A stretch of 12,716 nt of DNA from positions 1 through 12,716 of the forward strand of contig JAUMYC010000022.1 of assembly GCA_030528845.1 (NCBI GenBank). The letters are read 5' to 3'. Below, one piece after another: positions 1 through 7,357 of the stretch. A program made the translations under genes and the position numbers. The first letter of the stretch is position 1; every line of letters starts with the position of its first letter. The stretch comes from Eubacteriales bacterium. Its GTDB lineage: Bacteria > Bacillota_A > Clostridia > Christensenellales > Aristaeellaceae. The notes beneath the pieces were generated by a model. It was not told the origin of the DNA. It saw only the letters and a list, made by a program, of their open reading frames with translations, and searched no databases.

Positions 1-1
1 G

Positions 2-142
2 GTATGGGAGTGCTCCCTGCCGGTCTTTTTCGTCTTCTGGGAAGCGTTTGGGTTGAAAGAGTTTCGGACGGCGATCAGAAATGCACCCACTTTGGACGAT
101 TGGAGGAAGACGTCCGAAGTAAAGAGGAATCGTCCGGAGTAA
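2..142 (+). CDS. Possible 3' end of an unidentified gene (46 codons, truncated by window edge)
   Basis: A reading frame is open from the window edge to a TAA at 140-142. It gives a C-terminus rich in Trp, Phe and basic residues that begins VWECSLPVFFVFW and ends in KRNRPE. Another frame is also open over 1-159, so openness alone proves little. This frame has the higher proportion of G or C at third codon positions and the more protein-like composition. I do not recognise the family. It lies on the same strand as the downstream glycoside hydrolase, with no clear terminator between them apart from a loose 8-bp inverted repeat (63-70 with 111-118). It could equally be non-coding. Confidence 0.3.
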   Translation, partial: VWECSLPVFFVFWEAFGLKEFRTAIRNAPTLDDWRKTSEVKRNRPE

Positions 143-211
143 CGACAGCGATCAAATAGATTCTTAAGTTTTTAGCCGGATTGCTTGAACGCTGCACAGG
201 AAGAGTATCAG

Positions 212-464
212 ATGTATAATTTTAAGGAACGGTTCTATGCACATAGGATTGATTACCATCTAAAACAATCGTGTTAGCGAACGGCATGCAGGCAGAACCG
301 GTTTGAGAGTAGTGTTGGATGTGAAATATACGGTCTATGCGCCGGGATTTGCGGGTAAAGTCGTCAGCGTGCAGGGCGCGCAGGCGGAAGCGGTGCGCGA
401 GGGCGATTTCGTGAAGGTTTGCGTACCCTTTGAGGGCGAAAACGCGCAGGTTGTGCTGGCGTAA
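212..464 (+). pseudogene. Remnant of an internally deleted, frameshifted gene
   Basis: An ATG at 212, preceded by AGGAAG (198-203) at 8-nt spacing, opens a 21-codon frame starting MYNFKERFYAHRIDY that stops at a TAG (275-277). A second frame, open from 264 and most protein-like from GTG 321, runs to the TAA at 462-464. It encodes about 47 residues with alternating hydrophobic stretches (YTVYAPGFAGKVV, FVKVCVPFEG, AQVVLA) that look like the terminal beta-strands of a larger protein, such as the C-terminal beta-sandwich of a carbohydrate-active enzyme. The two parts are in different frames, as expected if a gene lost its middle and kept both ends. The parent family cannot be named. The second part might instead be a short intact hypothetical gene starting at GTG 312 or 321, although no strong ribosome site precedes it. 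Confidence 0.35.
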
Positions 465-480
465 GTGCTTGATGTATAAT
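451..480 (+). promoter_or_regulatory. Candidate sigma-A promoter for the glycoside hydrolase gene
   Basis: A perfect TATAAT lies at 475-480, with a weak -35 candidate TTGTGC at 451-456 (18-bp spacer). Transcription would start near 487, leaving a leader of about 55 nt before the start codon at 541. The poor -35 suggests dependence on an activator, which is an inference. A second identical GATGTATAAT occurs at 211-220. There the TATAAT has no good -35 and sits inside a possible start codon context, so neither copy is certain. Confidence 0.35.
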
Positions 481-540
481 ACCCATAGGATGATCATAGC
501 GTTTTCAGGTCATCCAATCTGAACAGAGGGGCAATCAACG

Positions 541-3500
541 ATGCTTTACCCAAGGAAAAACGATCCGTTTCTCGACAAGGAACTGTTCCGCAATCCCGGC
601 AGCGAATACCGTGGAACGCCGTTTTGGGCATGGAACTGTGAACTTGAAGAAGAAGAGCTGCTCAGGCAGTTGGATGTATTGAAGGAGATGGGCCTTGGCG
701 GCGCGCATATGCACGTTCGCACGGGCATGGCCACGACCTATCTGAGCGATGAGCATATGGCGCTGATCAAGGCGTGCGTGGAAAAGTGTCGCAATGAAAA
801 GATGCTGGCGTGGCTCTATGACGAAGACCGCTGGCCCAGCGGCGCAGCCGGCGGCATTGTGACCAAGGATCTGCAGTACCGTGCCCGCCACCTGATGATG
901 ACGGTGCATCCCTATGGCGAGAGCGAGTCGGAAAAGCAGATCACCTACTCCTCCGGCCGCAGCGGCCGCAGCAACAACGGCTATCTGCTGGGCTGCTATG
1001 ACGTGGTGCTGGATGAAAATGACTGCCTGCAGTCCGCTAAGCTCATCGCTCCCGAGGAGGAAGCTGAGGGGCGCAAGTGGTATGCCTATGTGGAAACCGA
1101 TCCTTCCAATCCCTGGTATAACAACCAGACCTACGTCAACACCCTGGACAAAAAGGCCATTCAGCGCTTCATCGAAGTGACCTATGAGCGGTATCTGGAA
1201 ACCTGCGGCTCGGATTTCGGCGGCGTAGTGCCGGCCATTTTTACGGATGAGCCCCAGTTCAGCCACAAGCAGACCCTCGGCTTTGCACGCGAGGAGCGCG
1301 ATGTGATGCTGCCGTGGTCGGATGATGTGCCCGAAACCTTCCGCGAGGTATACGGCGAGGACATCGTGGCTCATCTGCCGGAGCTTCTGTGGGAACTGCC
1401 GGACAACGAGCGTTCGCTGATCCGCTATCACTATCACGATCATATTGCCGAGCGCTTCGCGCAGGCCTTTGCCGACCAGTGCGGCAAGTGGTGCAGCGAG
1501 CACAACCTGATGCTGACCGGCCATATGATGGAAGAGCCGTGGCTGAGCAGCCAGACGGCGTCGCTGGGTGAGACCATGCGCTCCTACCGCGCCTTCCAGC
1601 TGCCCGGCATCGATATGCTGTGCGCGCATTTCGAATTGACCACGGCCAAGCAGGCGCAGTCCGCCGCACATCAGTACGGCCGTCCGGGCGTATTGAGCGA
1701 GCTCTACGGCGTGACCGGCTGGGCGTTTGACATGCGCGGCCACAAGCTGCACGGCGACTGGCAGGCGGCGCTGGGCGTGACCGTGCGTGTGCATCACCTG
1801 AGCTGGGTGAGCATGAAGGGCGAGGCCAAGCGCGATTATCCCGCCTCCATGAATTATCAGTCCCCGTGGTGGAAGGATTACCGCGTGGTGGAGGATCACT
1901 TTGCTCGCGTCAACACCGCCCTCACTCGTGGACGTCCGCTGGTACGCGTGGGCGTGATCCATCCCGTGGAAAGCTATTGGCTGCACTGGGGCCCCGCTGA
2001 ACAGACCTTCGGCATCCGGAATCAGTTGGACAGACAGTTCCGGAACCTGACCGACTGGCTGCTCAAGGGCACCGTTGATTTTGACTTCATCAGCGAATCT
2101 CTGCTGCCCGAGCTGTGCGAAAAGGGCGCTGCGCCTCTCAAGGTGGGCGAAATGGCCTACGACGTCATCATTGTGCCCGGCTGCGAGACCCTGCGCGGCA
2201 CCACGATGGAACGGCTGGAGGGCTTCCTTGCTGATGGCGGCAAGCTGCTGTTCCTGGGCAATGCGCCTGAACTGGTGGATGCGATTCCCAGCGCGCGCGG
2301 CCGTGTGCTGTGGGCCAATGCCCGGCGCTGCGCCTTCGACCGCGAGGAGCTGATGAACGCGCTGGAGGATGTGCGCATTCTGGATATCCGCAACGAAAAC
2401 GGAAGCCGCACCGAAAACCTGATCCATCAATTGCGTCAGGACGGCAACAGCCTGTGGTTGTTCGTGGCCCATGCGGAGGAGCCGGTGTGCAAGGATGTGG
2501 TCAAGAGCCAGAAGATCCGCATCACGCTGCAGGGAACGTTCGCCGTTGAACTGTATGATACCCAGACCGGCGCGATCTGCCCCGTGAACGCGGTTGTCAA
2601 TGGCGGCAAGACCGTTGTGAACGCCGAGCTGTACGATTACGACAGCCTGCTTTTGCGCCTGGACGGCGATTGCGTGCAGAGCCGGCCCAAAGAGAAAAAG
2701 GCGATCAAGGCCGTGCGCAGGCTGCCGGTGCCGGAAATGGTGGATTACCGTCTGGATGAGCCCAATGCAGTTTTGCTGGACAAGGCGGAATTTGCGCTGG
2801 ACAACGGCGAATATCAGCCTGCGCAGGAGCTGCTCCGTGCCGATAACGTGCTGCGCAGCCAGCTTGGCTGGCCCAACCGTCAGGGCGCGGTAGTGCAGCC
2901 GTGGGTGGTGCAGGAGGAGAAAGCGGAGCATGAAGTGCGTCTGCGCTTCCGCGTGTACAGCGAGATCTCTGTGAATGGCGCGAAGCTGGCGCTGGAGGAC
3001 GCTGACGCGGCGAAGATCGTGCTCAACGGACAGACAGTGCAGGCAAGGCCCGACGGATGGTTTGTGGACAAATGCCTTGGAACGGTGGCTCTGCCCGCGC
3101 TGAATCCCGGTGAAAACGTGCTGGAAGTCACGCTGCCCTTCGGCCGCCGCACCAATGTTGAATGGTGCTATCTGTTGGGCGACTTTGGCGTGGAGATCGC
3201 CGGCGGGCGCCGTACCATTGTTCCCAAGGCCGCAAAGCTTGGCTTTGATGATATTTCCCGTCAGAAGCTGCCTCATTACACGGGCAATGTGGCGTATCAG
3301 GTGCCCATTGTCACCGAAGGCGGCAGCCTGCGCGTGACGGTGCCGCACTACAACGGCGCGATGGTGCGCGTGGAACTGGACGGCAAGCCTGTGGGCTATG
3401 TGATCTATCCGCCCTATGTGCTGGAGATCGGCCATGTGGAAGCCGGAAAGCATCAGCTGGACTTTACGTTGCTCAATACCCGTGAAAACGCCTTCGGACC

Positions 3501-3642
3501 GCTGCACCGCACCGAGTATTCCAATACATGGATCGGCCCGGACGCGTGGCGCACCGAGGATAGTTTCTGGACGGAATCTTACCGTTTGACGCCCGCGGGC
3601 ATCCGCAATATTCCGCTGGTGGAAGAACTGACGGAAGAATAA
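541..3642 (+). CDS. GH106-like glycoside hydrolase (alpha-L-rhamnosidase-related)
   Basis: This 1033-residue protein has no signal peptide, so it should act in the cytoplasm on imported sugars. The N-terminal half looks like a TIM barrel of the GH106-like family: RGTPFWAWN (residues 24-32), GGAHMHVR (53-60), DEDRWPSG (94-101), TDEPQF (235-240) and SELYGVTGW (386-394). Glu237 and Glu387 are plausible catalytic carboxylates, from motif position only. Residues around 538-573 (YDVIIVPG to GGKLLFLG) resemble the flavodoxin/amidotransferase-like domain found after the barrel in such enzymes. Residues from about 780 to 1000 look like jelly-roll carbohydrate-binding folds. The start is supported by AGAGGGG (525-531) 9 nt upstream of the ATG. 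The length is normal for the group. Known GH106 enzymes cleave alpha-L-rhamnosides with inversion, but this broad group contains many uncharacterised members, so the rhamnose specificity is uncertain. It converges on the importer operon, which suggests a shared substrate. Confidence 0.8.
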   Translation: MLYPRKNDPFLDKELFRNPGSEYRGTPFWAWNCELEEEELLRQLDVLKEMGLGGAHMHVRTGMATTYLSDEHMALIKACVEKCRNEKMLAWLYDEDRWPSGAAGGIVTKDLQYRARHLMMTVHPYGESESEKQITYSSGRSGRSNNGYLLGCYDVVLDENDCLQSAKLIAPEEEAEGRKWYAYVETDPSNPWYNNQTYVNTLDKKAIQRFIEVTYERYLETCGSDFGGVVPAIFTDEPQFSHKQTLGFAREERDVMLPWSDDVPETFREVYGEDIVAHLPELLWELPDNERSLIRYHYHDHIAERFAQAFADQCGKWCSEHNLMLTGHMMEEPWLSSQTASLGETMRSYRAFQLPGIDMLCAHFELTTAKQAQSAAHQYGRPGVLSELYGVTGWAFDMRGHKLHGDWQAALGVTVRVHHLSWVSMKGEAKRDYPASMNYQSPWWKDYRVVEDHFARVNTALTRGRPLVRVGVIHPVESYWLHWGPAEQTFGIRNQLDRQFRNLTDWLLKGTVDFDFISESLLPELCEKGAAPLKVGEMAYDVIIVPGCETLRGTTMERLEGFLADGGKLLFLGNAPELVDAIPSARGRVLWANARRCAFDREELMNALEDVRILDIRNENGSRTENLIHQLRQDGNSLWLFVAHAEEPVCKDVVKSQKIRITLQGTFAVELYDTQTGAICPVNAVVNGGKTVVNAELYDYDSLLLRLDGDCVQSRPKEKKAIKAVRRLPVPEMVDYRLDEPNAVLLDKAEFALDNGEYQPAQELLRADNVLRSQLGWPNRQGAVVQPWVVQEEKAEHEVRLRFRVYSEISVNGAKLALEDADAAKIVLNGQTVQARPDGWFVDKCLGTVALPALNPGENVLEVTLPFGRRTNVEWCYLLGDFGVEIAGGRRTIVPKAAKLGFDDISRQKLPHYTGNVAYQVPIVTEGGSLRVTVPHYNGAMVRVELDGKPVGYVIYPPYVLEIGHVEAGKHQLDFTLLNTRENAFGPLHRTEYSNTWIGPDAWRTEDSFWTESYRLTPAGIRNIPLVEELTEE

Positions 3643-3670
3643 ATCTTTCGGCCGAAATGGATGGATCCCC

Positions 3671-3790
3671 GTGTGGATATGGTTGTGGACATTTGCGGTG
3701 ATCGCAGCACTGATCTTCAGCATCGATTTTCTGCTGCGGAGCAAGCGCTGGAACCAGAACACCCGAGAAGAGAAGCGAATCCGCAATTGA
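3671..3790 (+). CDS. Small single-pass membrane protein (39 aa, probable)
   Basis: This frame starts with GTG 28 nt after the hydrolase stop and encodes 39 residues. It has one strongly hydrophobic helix (residues 2-22, starting with WIWLWTFAVIAALIF) followed by a very basic hydrophilic tail (RSKRW...REEKRIRN). That is the typical layout of a small one-helix membrane protein with a cytoplasmic C-terminus. The upstream GGATGGA (3659-3665) is only a fair ribosome site. A competing frame from ATG 3661 is also open but looks less protein-like. The gene lies before the intrinsic terminator at 3908-3953, so it would be cotranscribed with the hydrolase. The family and function are unknown. Confidence 0.45.
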   Translation: MWIWLWTFAVIAALIFSIDFLLRSKRWNQNTREEKRIRN

Positions 3791-3907
3791 ACATAATCCA
3801 CAGAGCGAGGAAAAAATGTAAATAGGTGGTTCGGCGCAAAAATGCACCCTGGTTTTTCAAACGGGTGCAAAGAGTCCCTTGTATCACAATCGACCGGATC
3901 AGCCAGT

Positions 3908-3953
3908 ACATCCGGCAGGATCGTATCAGATCCTGCCGGATGTTTTTTCTTTT
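3908..3953 (+). terminator. Intrinsic terminator of the hydrolase transcription unit
   Basis: Perfect 15-bp arms (3908-3922 and 3929-3943, ACATCCGGCAGGATC and its complement) enclose a 6-nt loop GTATCA and are followed directly by a T-rich run (3943-3953). No T-run lies on the other side for the opposite strand, so it acts on + strand transcripts. Confidence 0.93.
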
Positions 3954-4020
3954 CAAATGTCGTGGAATAGACGGATATTATGTCAACGATCTCAAGTGAG
4001 CTTCTCTGCGCGGTGGAGGG

Positions 4021-4085
4021 GCATATGCAAAATCCCCCCTCTTGGCATGGCTATGAGCCTGTGCCGAGAGGGGGATTTTGTATGC
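4021..4085 (-). terminator. Hairpin terminator of the importer operon
   Basis: A long hairpin lies just beyond the stop codon of the last operon gene. Arms 4028-4047 and 4062-4080 pair as CAAAATCCCCC and TCT-GGCA with their complements, with small mismatches. Read on the - strand, the stem ends in GGGGGATTTTG. The A-tract on one side and the T-tract on the other could also make it work on + strand read-through. It faces the + strand terminator across about 70 bp. Confidence 0.82.
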
Positions 4086-4092
4086 GAAGGGG

Positions 4093-4338
4093 TTATTTTT
4101 TTCGCTCCTTTTTCTCGTCGAGCGCCCGCCGCACGATGCGGCTGACGACCCAGAAGAGCAGCAGCGCGTTGAGCAGGAAGACGAGCAGCAGCACATAGAA
4201 GGTGTCGCCGCCCTGTTCAACATGAGGCAGGCAGAACAGGCCTATGAGCACCACGAGCACCGAGAGCGTGAACGTGTTGCGCTCGAGCTTGTCCAACGGC
4301 AGGGGAGAGGCAGGCTTTTCTTTCTTGGGCTTGCTCAT
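4093..4338 (-). CDS. Small two-helix membrane protein at the end of the importer operon
   Basis: This 81-residue protein has a basic N-terminus (KPKKEK), a first hydrophobic helix around residues 22-40 (FTLSVLVVLIGLFCLP), a short extracellular turn (EQGGDTF), a second helix around 47-69 (YVLLLVFLLNALLLFWVVS) and a very basic tail (RRALDEKKERKK). The positive-inside rule places both ends in the cytoplasm. Its ATG overlaps the stop codon of the upstream ATPase gene as ATGA, which implies translational coupling and a job linked to the importer, such as assembly, stability or regulation (inference). I recognise no family. Opp/Dpp importers normally need only the binding protein, two permeases and two ATPases, so this is an extra component. 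Confidence 0.75.
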   Translation of the reverse strand: MSKPKKEKPASPLPLDKLERNTFTLSVLVVLIGLFCLPHVEQGGDTFYVLLLVFLLNALLLFWVVSRIVRRALDEKKERKK

Positions 4339-5378
4339 ACGCTCTCTCCCGTGAAGGCCTTGCGGCGCTCTTCAAGGTTTTTGTAGTGATGGCATGCCAC
4401 GAAGCGGCCGTCCTCCGCCTGTTCGAGCTCCTTGTCCATCTGTTCGCATTTTGCGTCCGCATAGATGCAGCGCGGATTGAACGGGCAGCCCTTGGGCGGG
4501 TTGGCGATGGAGGGCATGTCGATGGACTTGAGCGGCAGGCGCTTTTTGTCCTTCTCGATGGTGGGATCCGGCACGGGCACGGCGGAGATCAGCACCTGCA
4601 GATAGGGGTGCATGGGGTTGCGGATGACCGGCAGGATGTCGCCGTATTCCACCAGCTTGCCAAGGTACATGACGCAGATCTTGCCGGTCTGCGCGATATA
4701 GCGCGCCGTGGCCAGATCGTGGGTGATGTAGACGAAGGCGATGCCAAGCTCCTTGTTCAGGCGGCTCATCAGGTTCAGGATGGAGATGCGCAGCGAGACG
4801 TCGATCATGGAGACGGGTTCGTCCGCCACGATCAGCTTCGGGCTCAGGGAGATGGCGCGCGCCATGAGGATGCGCTGGCGCTGGCCGCCGGAGAGCTGGT
4901 GGGGGTATTTTTCGAAGAACAGCTCCGGCGGGTTGAGCTCGACCGTGCGCAGCAGCTCGGCTACGCGCGCGCGGGCTTCTGCGCCGTTTTTGACGATCTT
5001 CTTCTCCAGCAGCGGGCCGGAGAGGGATTCGTAGATCGTGCGCACGGGGTTGAGCGCGGCGTAGGAGTCCTGCTGCACCATCTGCACGCCGTTGCGGTAT
5101 TCGTCGTACTGCGCGCCGGAGAGGCTCTGGATGTCCTTACCGTTGAAGAGGATCTTGCCCTTGGCGGGCTTATACAGGCCGCAGATGGCCTTGCCCAGCG
5201 TGGTCTTGCCGCAGCCGGATTCGCCTACGACGGCGATGATCTCGCCTTCATGGATATCCAGCGAAAGATCGCGGATGACCTTGAGCGGCTGCACCTTGGA
5301 GAACACGTTTTTCTTCTTGGTGAATTCAATATTGATATCCTGGATCGACATCAATACCTTCTTTTCATCTTTGCTCAC
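4335..5378 (-). CDS. Opp/Dpp-type ABC transporter ATPase (OppF/DppF-like)
   Basis: This 347-residue cytoplasmic ATPase powers uptake through the two permeases as a pair with the neighbouring ATPase. Visible motifs are Walker A GESGCGKT (52-59), a Q-loop near Gln102-103, signature LSGGQRQR (162-169), Walker B LIVADEP (182-188) and the switch His220. The C-terminal Opp/Dpp extension carries four cysteines spaced C-x5-C-x6-C-x17-C (from GCPFNPRC to VACHH), like the cysteines that bind a 4Fe-4S cluster in structurally studied family members. The GTG start is supported by a GAGGAGGAGG ribosome site about 9 nt upstream. The gene overlaps the preceding ATPase gene by 14 bp and the following small membrane gene by 4 bp. 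Sequence cannot separate peptide from sugar specificity, but the neighbouring sugar enzymes favour oligosaccharides. Confidence 0.92.
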   Translation of the reverse strand: MSKDEKKVLMSIQDINIEFTKKKNVFSKVQPLKVIRDLSLDIHEGEIIAVVGESGCGKTTLGKAICGLYKPAKGKILFNGKDIQSLSGAQYDEYRNGVQMVQQDSYAALNPVRTIYESLSGPLLEKKIVKNGAEARARVAELLRTVELNPPELFFEKYPHQLSGGQRQRILMARAISLSPKLIVADEPVSMIDVSLRISILNLMSRLNKELGIAFVYITHDLATARYIAQTGKICVMYLGKLVEYGDILPVIRNPMHPYLQVLISAVPVPDPTIEKDKKRLPLKSIDMPSIANPPKGCPFNPRCIYADAKCEQMDKELEQAEDGRFVACHHYKNLEERRKAFTGESV

Positions 5379-6369
5379 GGATCAACGCCTCCTCCTCATA
5401 TGCAGGGTTGCTGAACTTATGGCAGAAGACCTTGTGATCCTCGGACAGCTCGACCGGCTGGGGGTCAAGCTCGCGGCACATGGGCTTCGCATAGGGGCAG
5501 CGGTCGATAAAGGCACAGCCCTTGGGCAGGTTGAACAGATCCAGCGGGGCGCTGGTGGCCTCGATCTGCGAGGGGGTGTCCTCGGCGATGGAGGGGACAG
5601 AGCCGATGAGCTGCGCGGTGTAGGGGTGGCTGCGGTTCTGGAAGACCTTGACGATATCGCCCTCTTCCACGATCTTGCCGGCATACATGACGGCGATGCG
5701 ATCGGAGACCTTGGCCACGACGGAGATGTCATGGGTGAGCAGCAGCATCGTCAGCTGCATCTCCTTGCGCAGCTGCGCGAGGATCTCGAAGATATAGTCC
5801 TGCGTGATGACGTCCAGCGCGGTGGTCGGCTCGTCCAGAATGAGGAACTTGGGGTTGAGCAGCACGCTGAAGGCGATCATGACGCGCTGCTTCATGCCGC
5901 CGGAGAGCTCATGCGGGAAGCTGTTGAGCACGCGCTCGGGCTCCAGACGCACAAACTCCAAAAGGCGCGTGATCGTTGCGATGATCTCTTTCTTCGGGGT
6001 CTTGGGCTTGTGGGCCAGATAGGTCTCGATGATGATATCCTGCACGCGCATGACCGGGTTGAGCGCGCTCTGCGCCGCCTGGAAGACCATTGCGATGTCC
6101 TCCCAGCGGTAGTGATGCAGCTCCTGCGCGCTCATCTTGAGCACGTCCTTGCCCTCGAAGTGTACCTCGCCGTTGGTGATCTCGCCCGGGAAAGAGACCA
6201 GCTTCATCAGCGCGGTGGCAAGGGTGGTCTTGCCGGAGCCGGATTCGCCCACCAGCGCCGTTACCTTGCCGCGGGGGATGTCCATGGAGACGTTGCGCAG
6301 AGCCTGCACTGTGCCGTAGCGCAGCGGGAATTGCAGCGACAGATCATGTACATTGATGATGGTATCCAT
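5365..6369 (-). CDS. Opp/Dpp-type ABC transporter ATPase (OppD/DppD-like)
   Basis: This 334-residue ATPase is the partner of the OppF-like subunit. Motifs are Walker A GESGSGKT (41-48), Q-loop Gln97, signature LSGGMKQR (155-162, with Met in place of the more usual Gln), Walker B LILDEP (176-181) and switch His213. The oligopeptide-transporter C-terminal domain ends with four cysteines at C-x5-C-x6-C-x17-C (GCAFIDRC to VFCHK), identical in spacing to those of the partner ATPase. The ATG follows AAGGAG at 8-10 nt. It lies 22 nt after the permease gene and overlaps the next ATPase gene by 14 bp, as expected for subunits made in fixed proportion. Confidence 0.93.
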   Translation of the reverse strand: MDTIINVHDLSLQFPLRYGTVQALRNVSMDIPRGKVTALVGESGSGKTTLATALMKLVSFPGEITNGEVHFEGKDVLKMSAQELHHYRWEDIAMVFQAAQSALNPVMRVQDIIIETYLAHKPKTPKKEIIATITRLLEFVRLEPERVLNSFPHELSGGMKQRVMIAFSVLLNPKFLILDEPTTALDVITQDYIFEILAQLRKEMQLTMLLLTHDISVVAKVSDRIAVMYAGKIVEEGDIVKVFQNRSHPYTAQLIGSVPSIAEDTPSQIEATSAPLDLFNLPKGCAFIDRCPYAKPMCRELDPQPVELSEDHKVFCHKFSNPAYEEEALIREQR

Positions 6370-6391
6370 TTCAGTGCAACTCCTTTCTGTA

Positions 6392-7351
6392 TCAGGTCTC
6401 GCGCAGACGCGGGTTGATGATCTCTTCCAGACCGGAGGAGAAGAAGATGCAGGCCATCTGGAACAGGCCCATGACGGCGACCGGAGCGAAGATGTTCAGA
6501 TAGCCCCTCGTGGCGACCAGACCGCCGTTGGCAGCCTTGGCCAGGTTGATCATCGCGCCCCAGTTGGTGGATTTGTAGCTCACGATACCCAGCAGCATCA
6601 GGCCGACGCTCATGAGGATGGCGTTGTACATGGTCATGACGAAGTTGATGGCCAGATAGCTGGTGATGTTGGGCAGGATCTCCTTGAAGATGATGTAGCT
6701 GTTGCTCATGCCCATCATCCTGTCGCAGAGCATGAAATCGCGCTCCTTGAGCGAGAGGATCTGCGCGCGGATCTGCATGGCGAGGCCGGCCCAGTTGAAC
6801 AGGGAGAGGATGGCCGCGAAGACGAACATGTTGCTGATGTCCATGCGCACGGCGAGGATCATGAACACGGGCGTCTGCGGCAAAGTCAGCAGGATCTTGG
6901 CGATGAAGGAGAGGATCGTGTCCACCCAGCCGCCGATGAAGCCGGCCGCCGCGCCCATGATGAAGCCGACGATGATGGTCATGATCGCGGCGAGGACGGC
7001 CACGGTCAGCACGTCGCGCGAGCCGTGCACCACCTGCGCGAAGATATCCACGCCGGCGTAGTCCGTGCCCAGCGGATGGGCAAGGGAGATGCCCTGATAG
7101 CGGCCTTCATAGTCGATGGTCGTGTCCAGAGTGACGACCTCCGGGCCGACGGTGGCCATGAGCAGGAAGATGACGAGGATCAAAAAGCCGACGAACGCCT
7201 TTTTGTTGTTGTAGAGGATCTTGAAGCTCATGATGGCGTTGTTGCGGAAGCGCTCCCAGGGAGTGGAGGCTTTATGCAGGCGTTCCCATTCCTCGCGCTG
7301 TTTCTGCGCGCGGCGTGCCTGTTTGAGCTGCTTGTTGTTCATTGCTGTCAT
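6392..7351 (-). CDS. Opp/Dpp-type ABC transporter permease (OppC/DppC-like)
   Basis: This 319-residue inner permease subunit has a long charged cytoplasmic N-terminus (about 50 residues) and a first membrane helix near 52-68. The family hallmark HPLGTDYAG follows at 92-100, then five more hydrophobic segments. The cytoplasmic coupling loop is at about 202-231 (ERDFMLCDRMMGMSN through ILPNI) and should contact one of the ATPases. The C-terminus INPRLRET is typical of the family. The ATG at 7351 is preceded by GGAGGG at 10 nt. An ATG three codons later is possible but less well placed. The gap to the upstream permease gene is only 6 nt, so the two are surely cotranscribed. Confidence 0.92.
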   Translation of the reverse strand: MTAMNNKQLKQARRAQKQREEWERLHKASTPWERFRNNAIMSFKILYNNKKAFVGFLILVIFLLMATVGPEVVTLDTTIDYEGRYQGISLAHPLGTDYAGVDIFAQVVHGSRDVLTVAVLAAIMTIIVGFIMGAAAGFIGGWVDTILSFIAKILLTLPQTPVFMILAVRMDISNMFVFAAILSLFNWAGLAMQIRAQILSLKERDFMLCDRMMGMSNSYIIFKEILPNITSYLAINFVMTMYNAILMSVGLMLLGIVSYKSTNWGAMINLAKAANGGLVATRGYLNIFAPVAVMGLFQMACIFFSSGLEEIINPRLRET

Positions 7352-7357
7352 CTTGCA

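Noticed and set aside
63..118. Inverted repeat TTCGGACG / CGTCCGAA with a 40-nt loop
   Set aside because: The stem is only 8 bp, the loop is long and no T-run follows; probably chance within a possible coding end.
273..287. Near-palindrome GTTAGCGAAC resembling a LacI-type or cre half-site pair
   Set aside because: Does not match the cre consensus, has a central mismatch and lies inside the gene remnant far from the likely promoter.
3843..3869. Hairpin TGCACCC / GGGTGCA before the + strand terminator
   Set aside because: A 7-bp stem with a 13-nt loop and no T-run; it may be chance and adds nothing beside the strong terminator at 3908.
535..3870. A 1111-codon open frame antisense to the glycoside hydrolase
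   Set aside because: It is a mirror of GC-rich codon use in the real gene. It has no recognisable domains, is rich in His, Gln and Ala repeats typical of antisense frames, and spans the hydrolase, the small membrane gene and intergenic DNA.
4386..6417. Long open frames (342 and 441 codons) antisense to the two ATPase genes
   Set aside because: The opposite strand has all ABC ATPase motifs in order; these frames have none.
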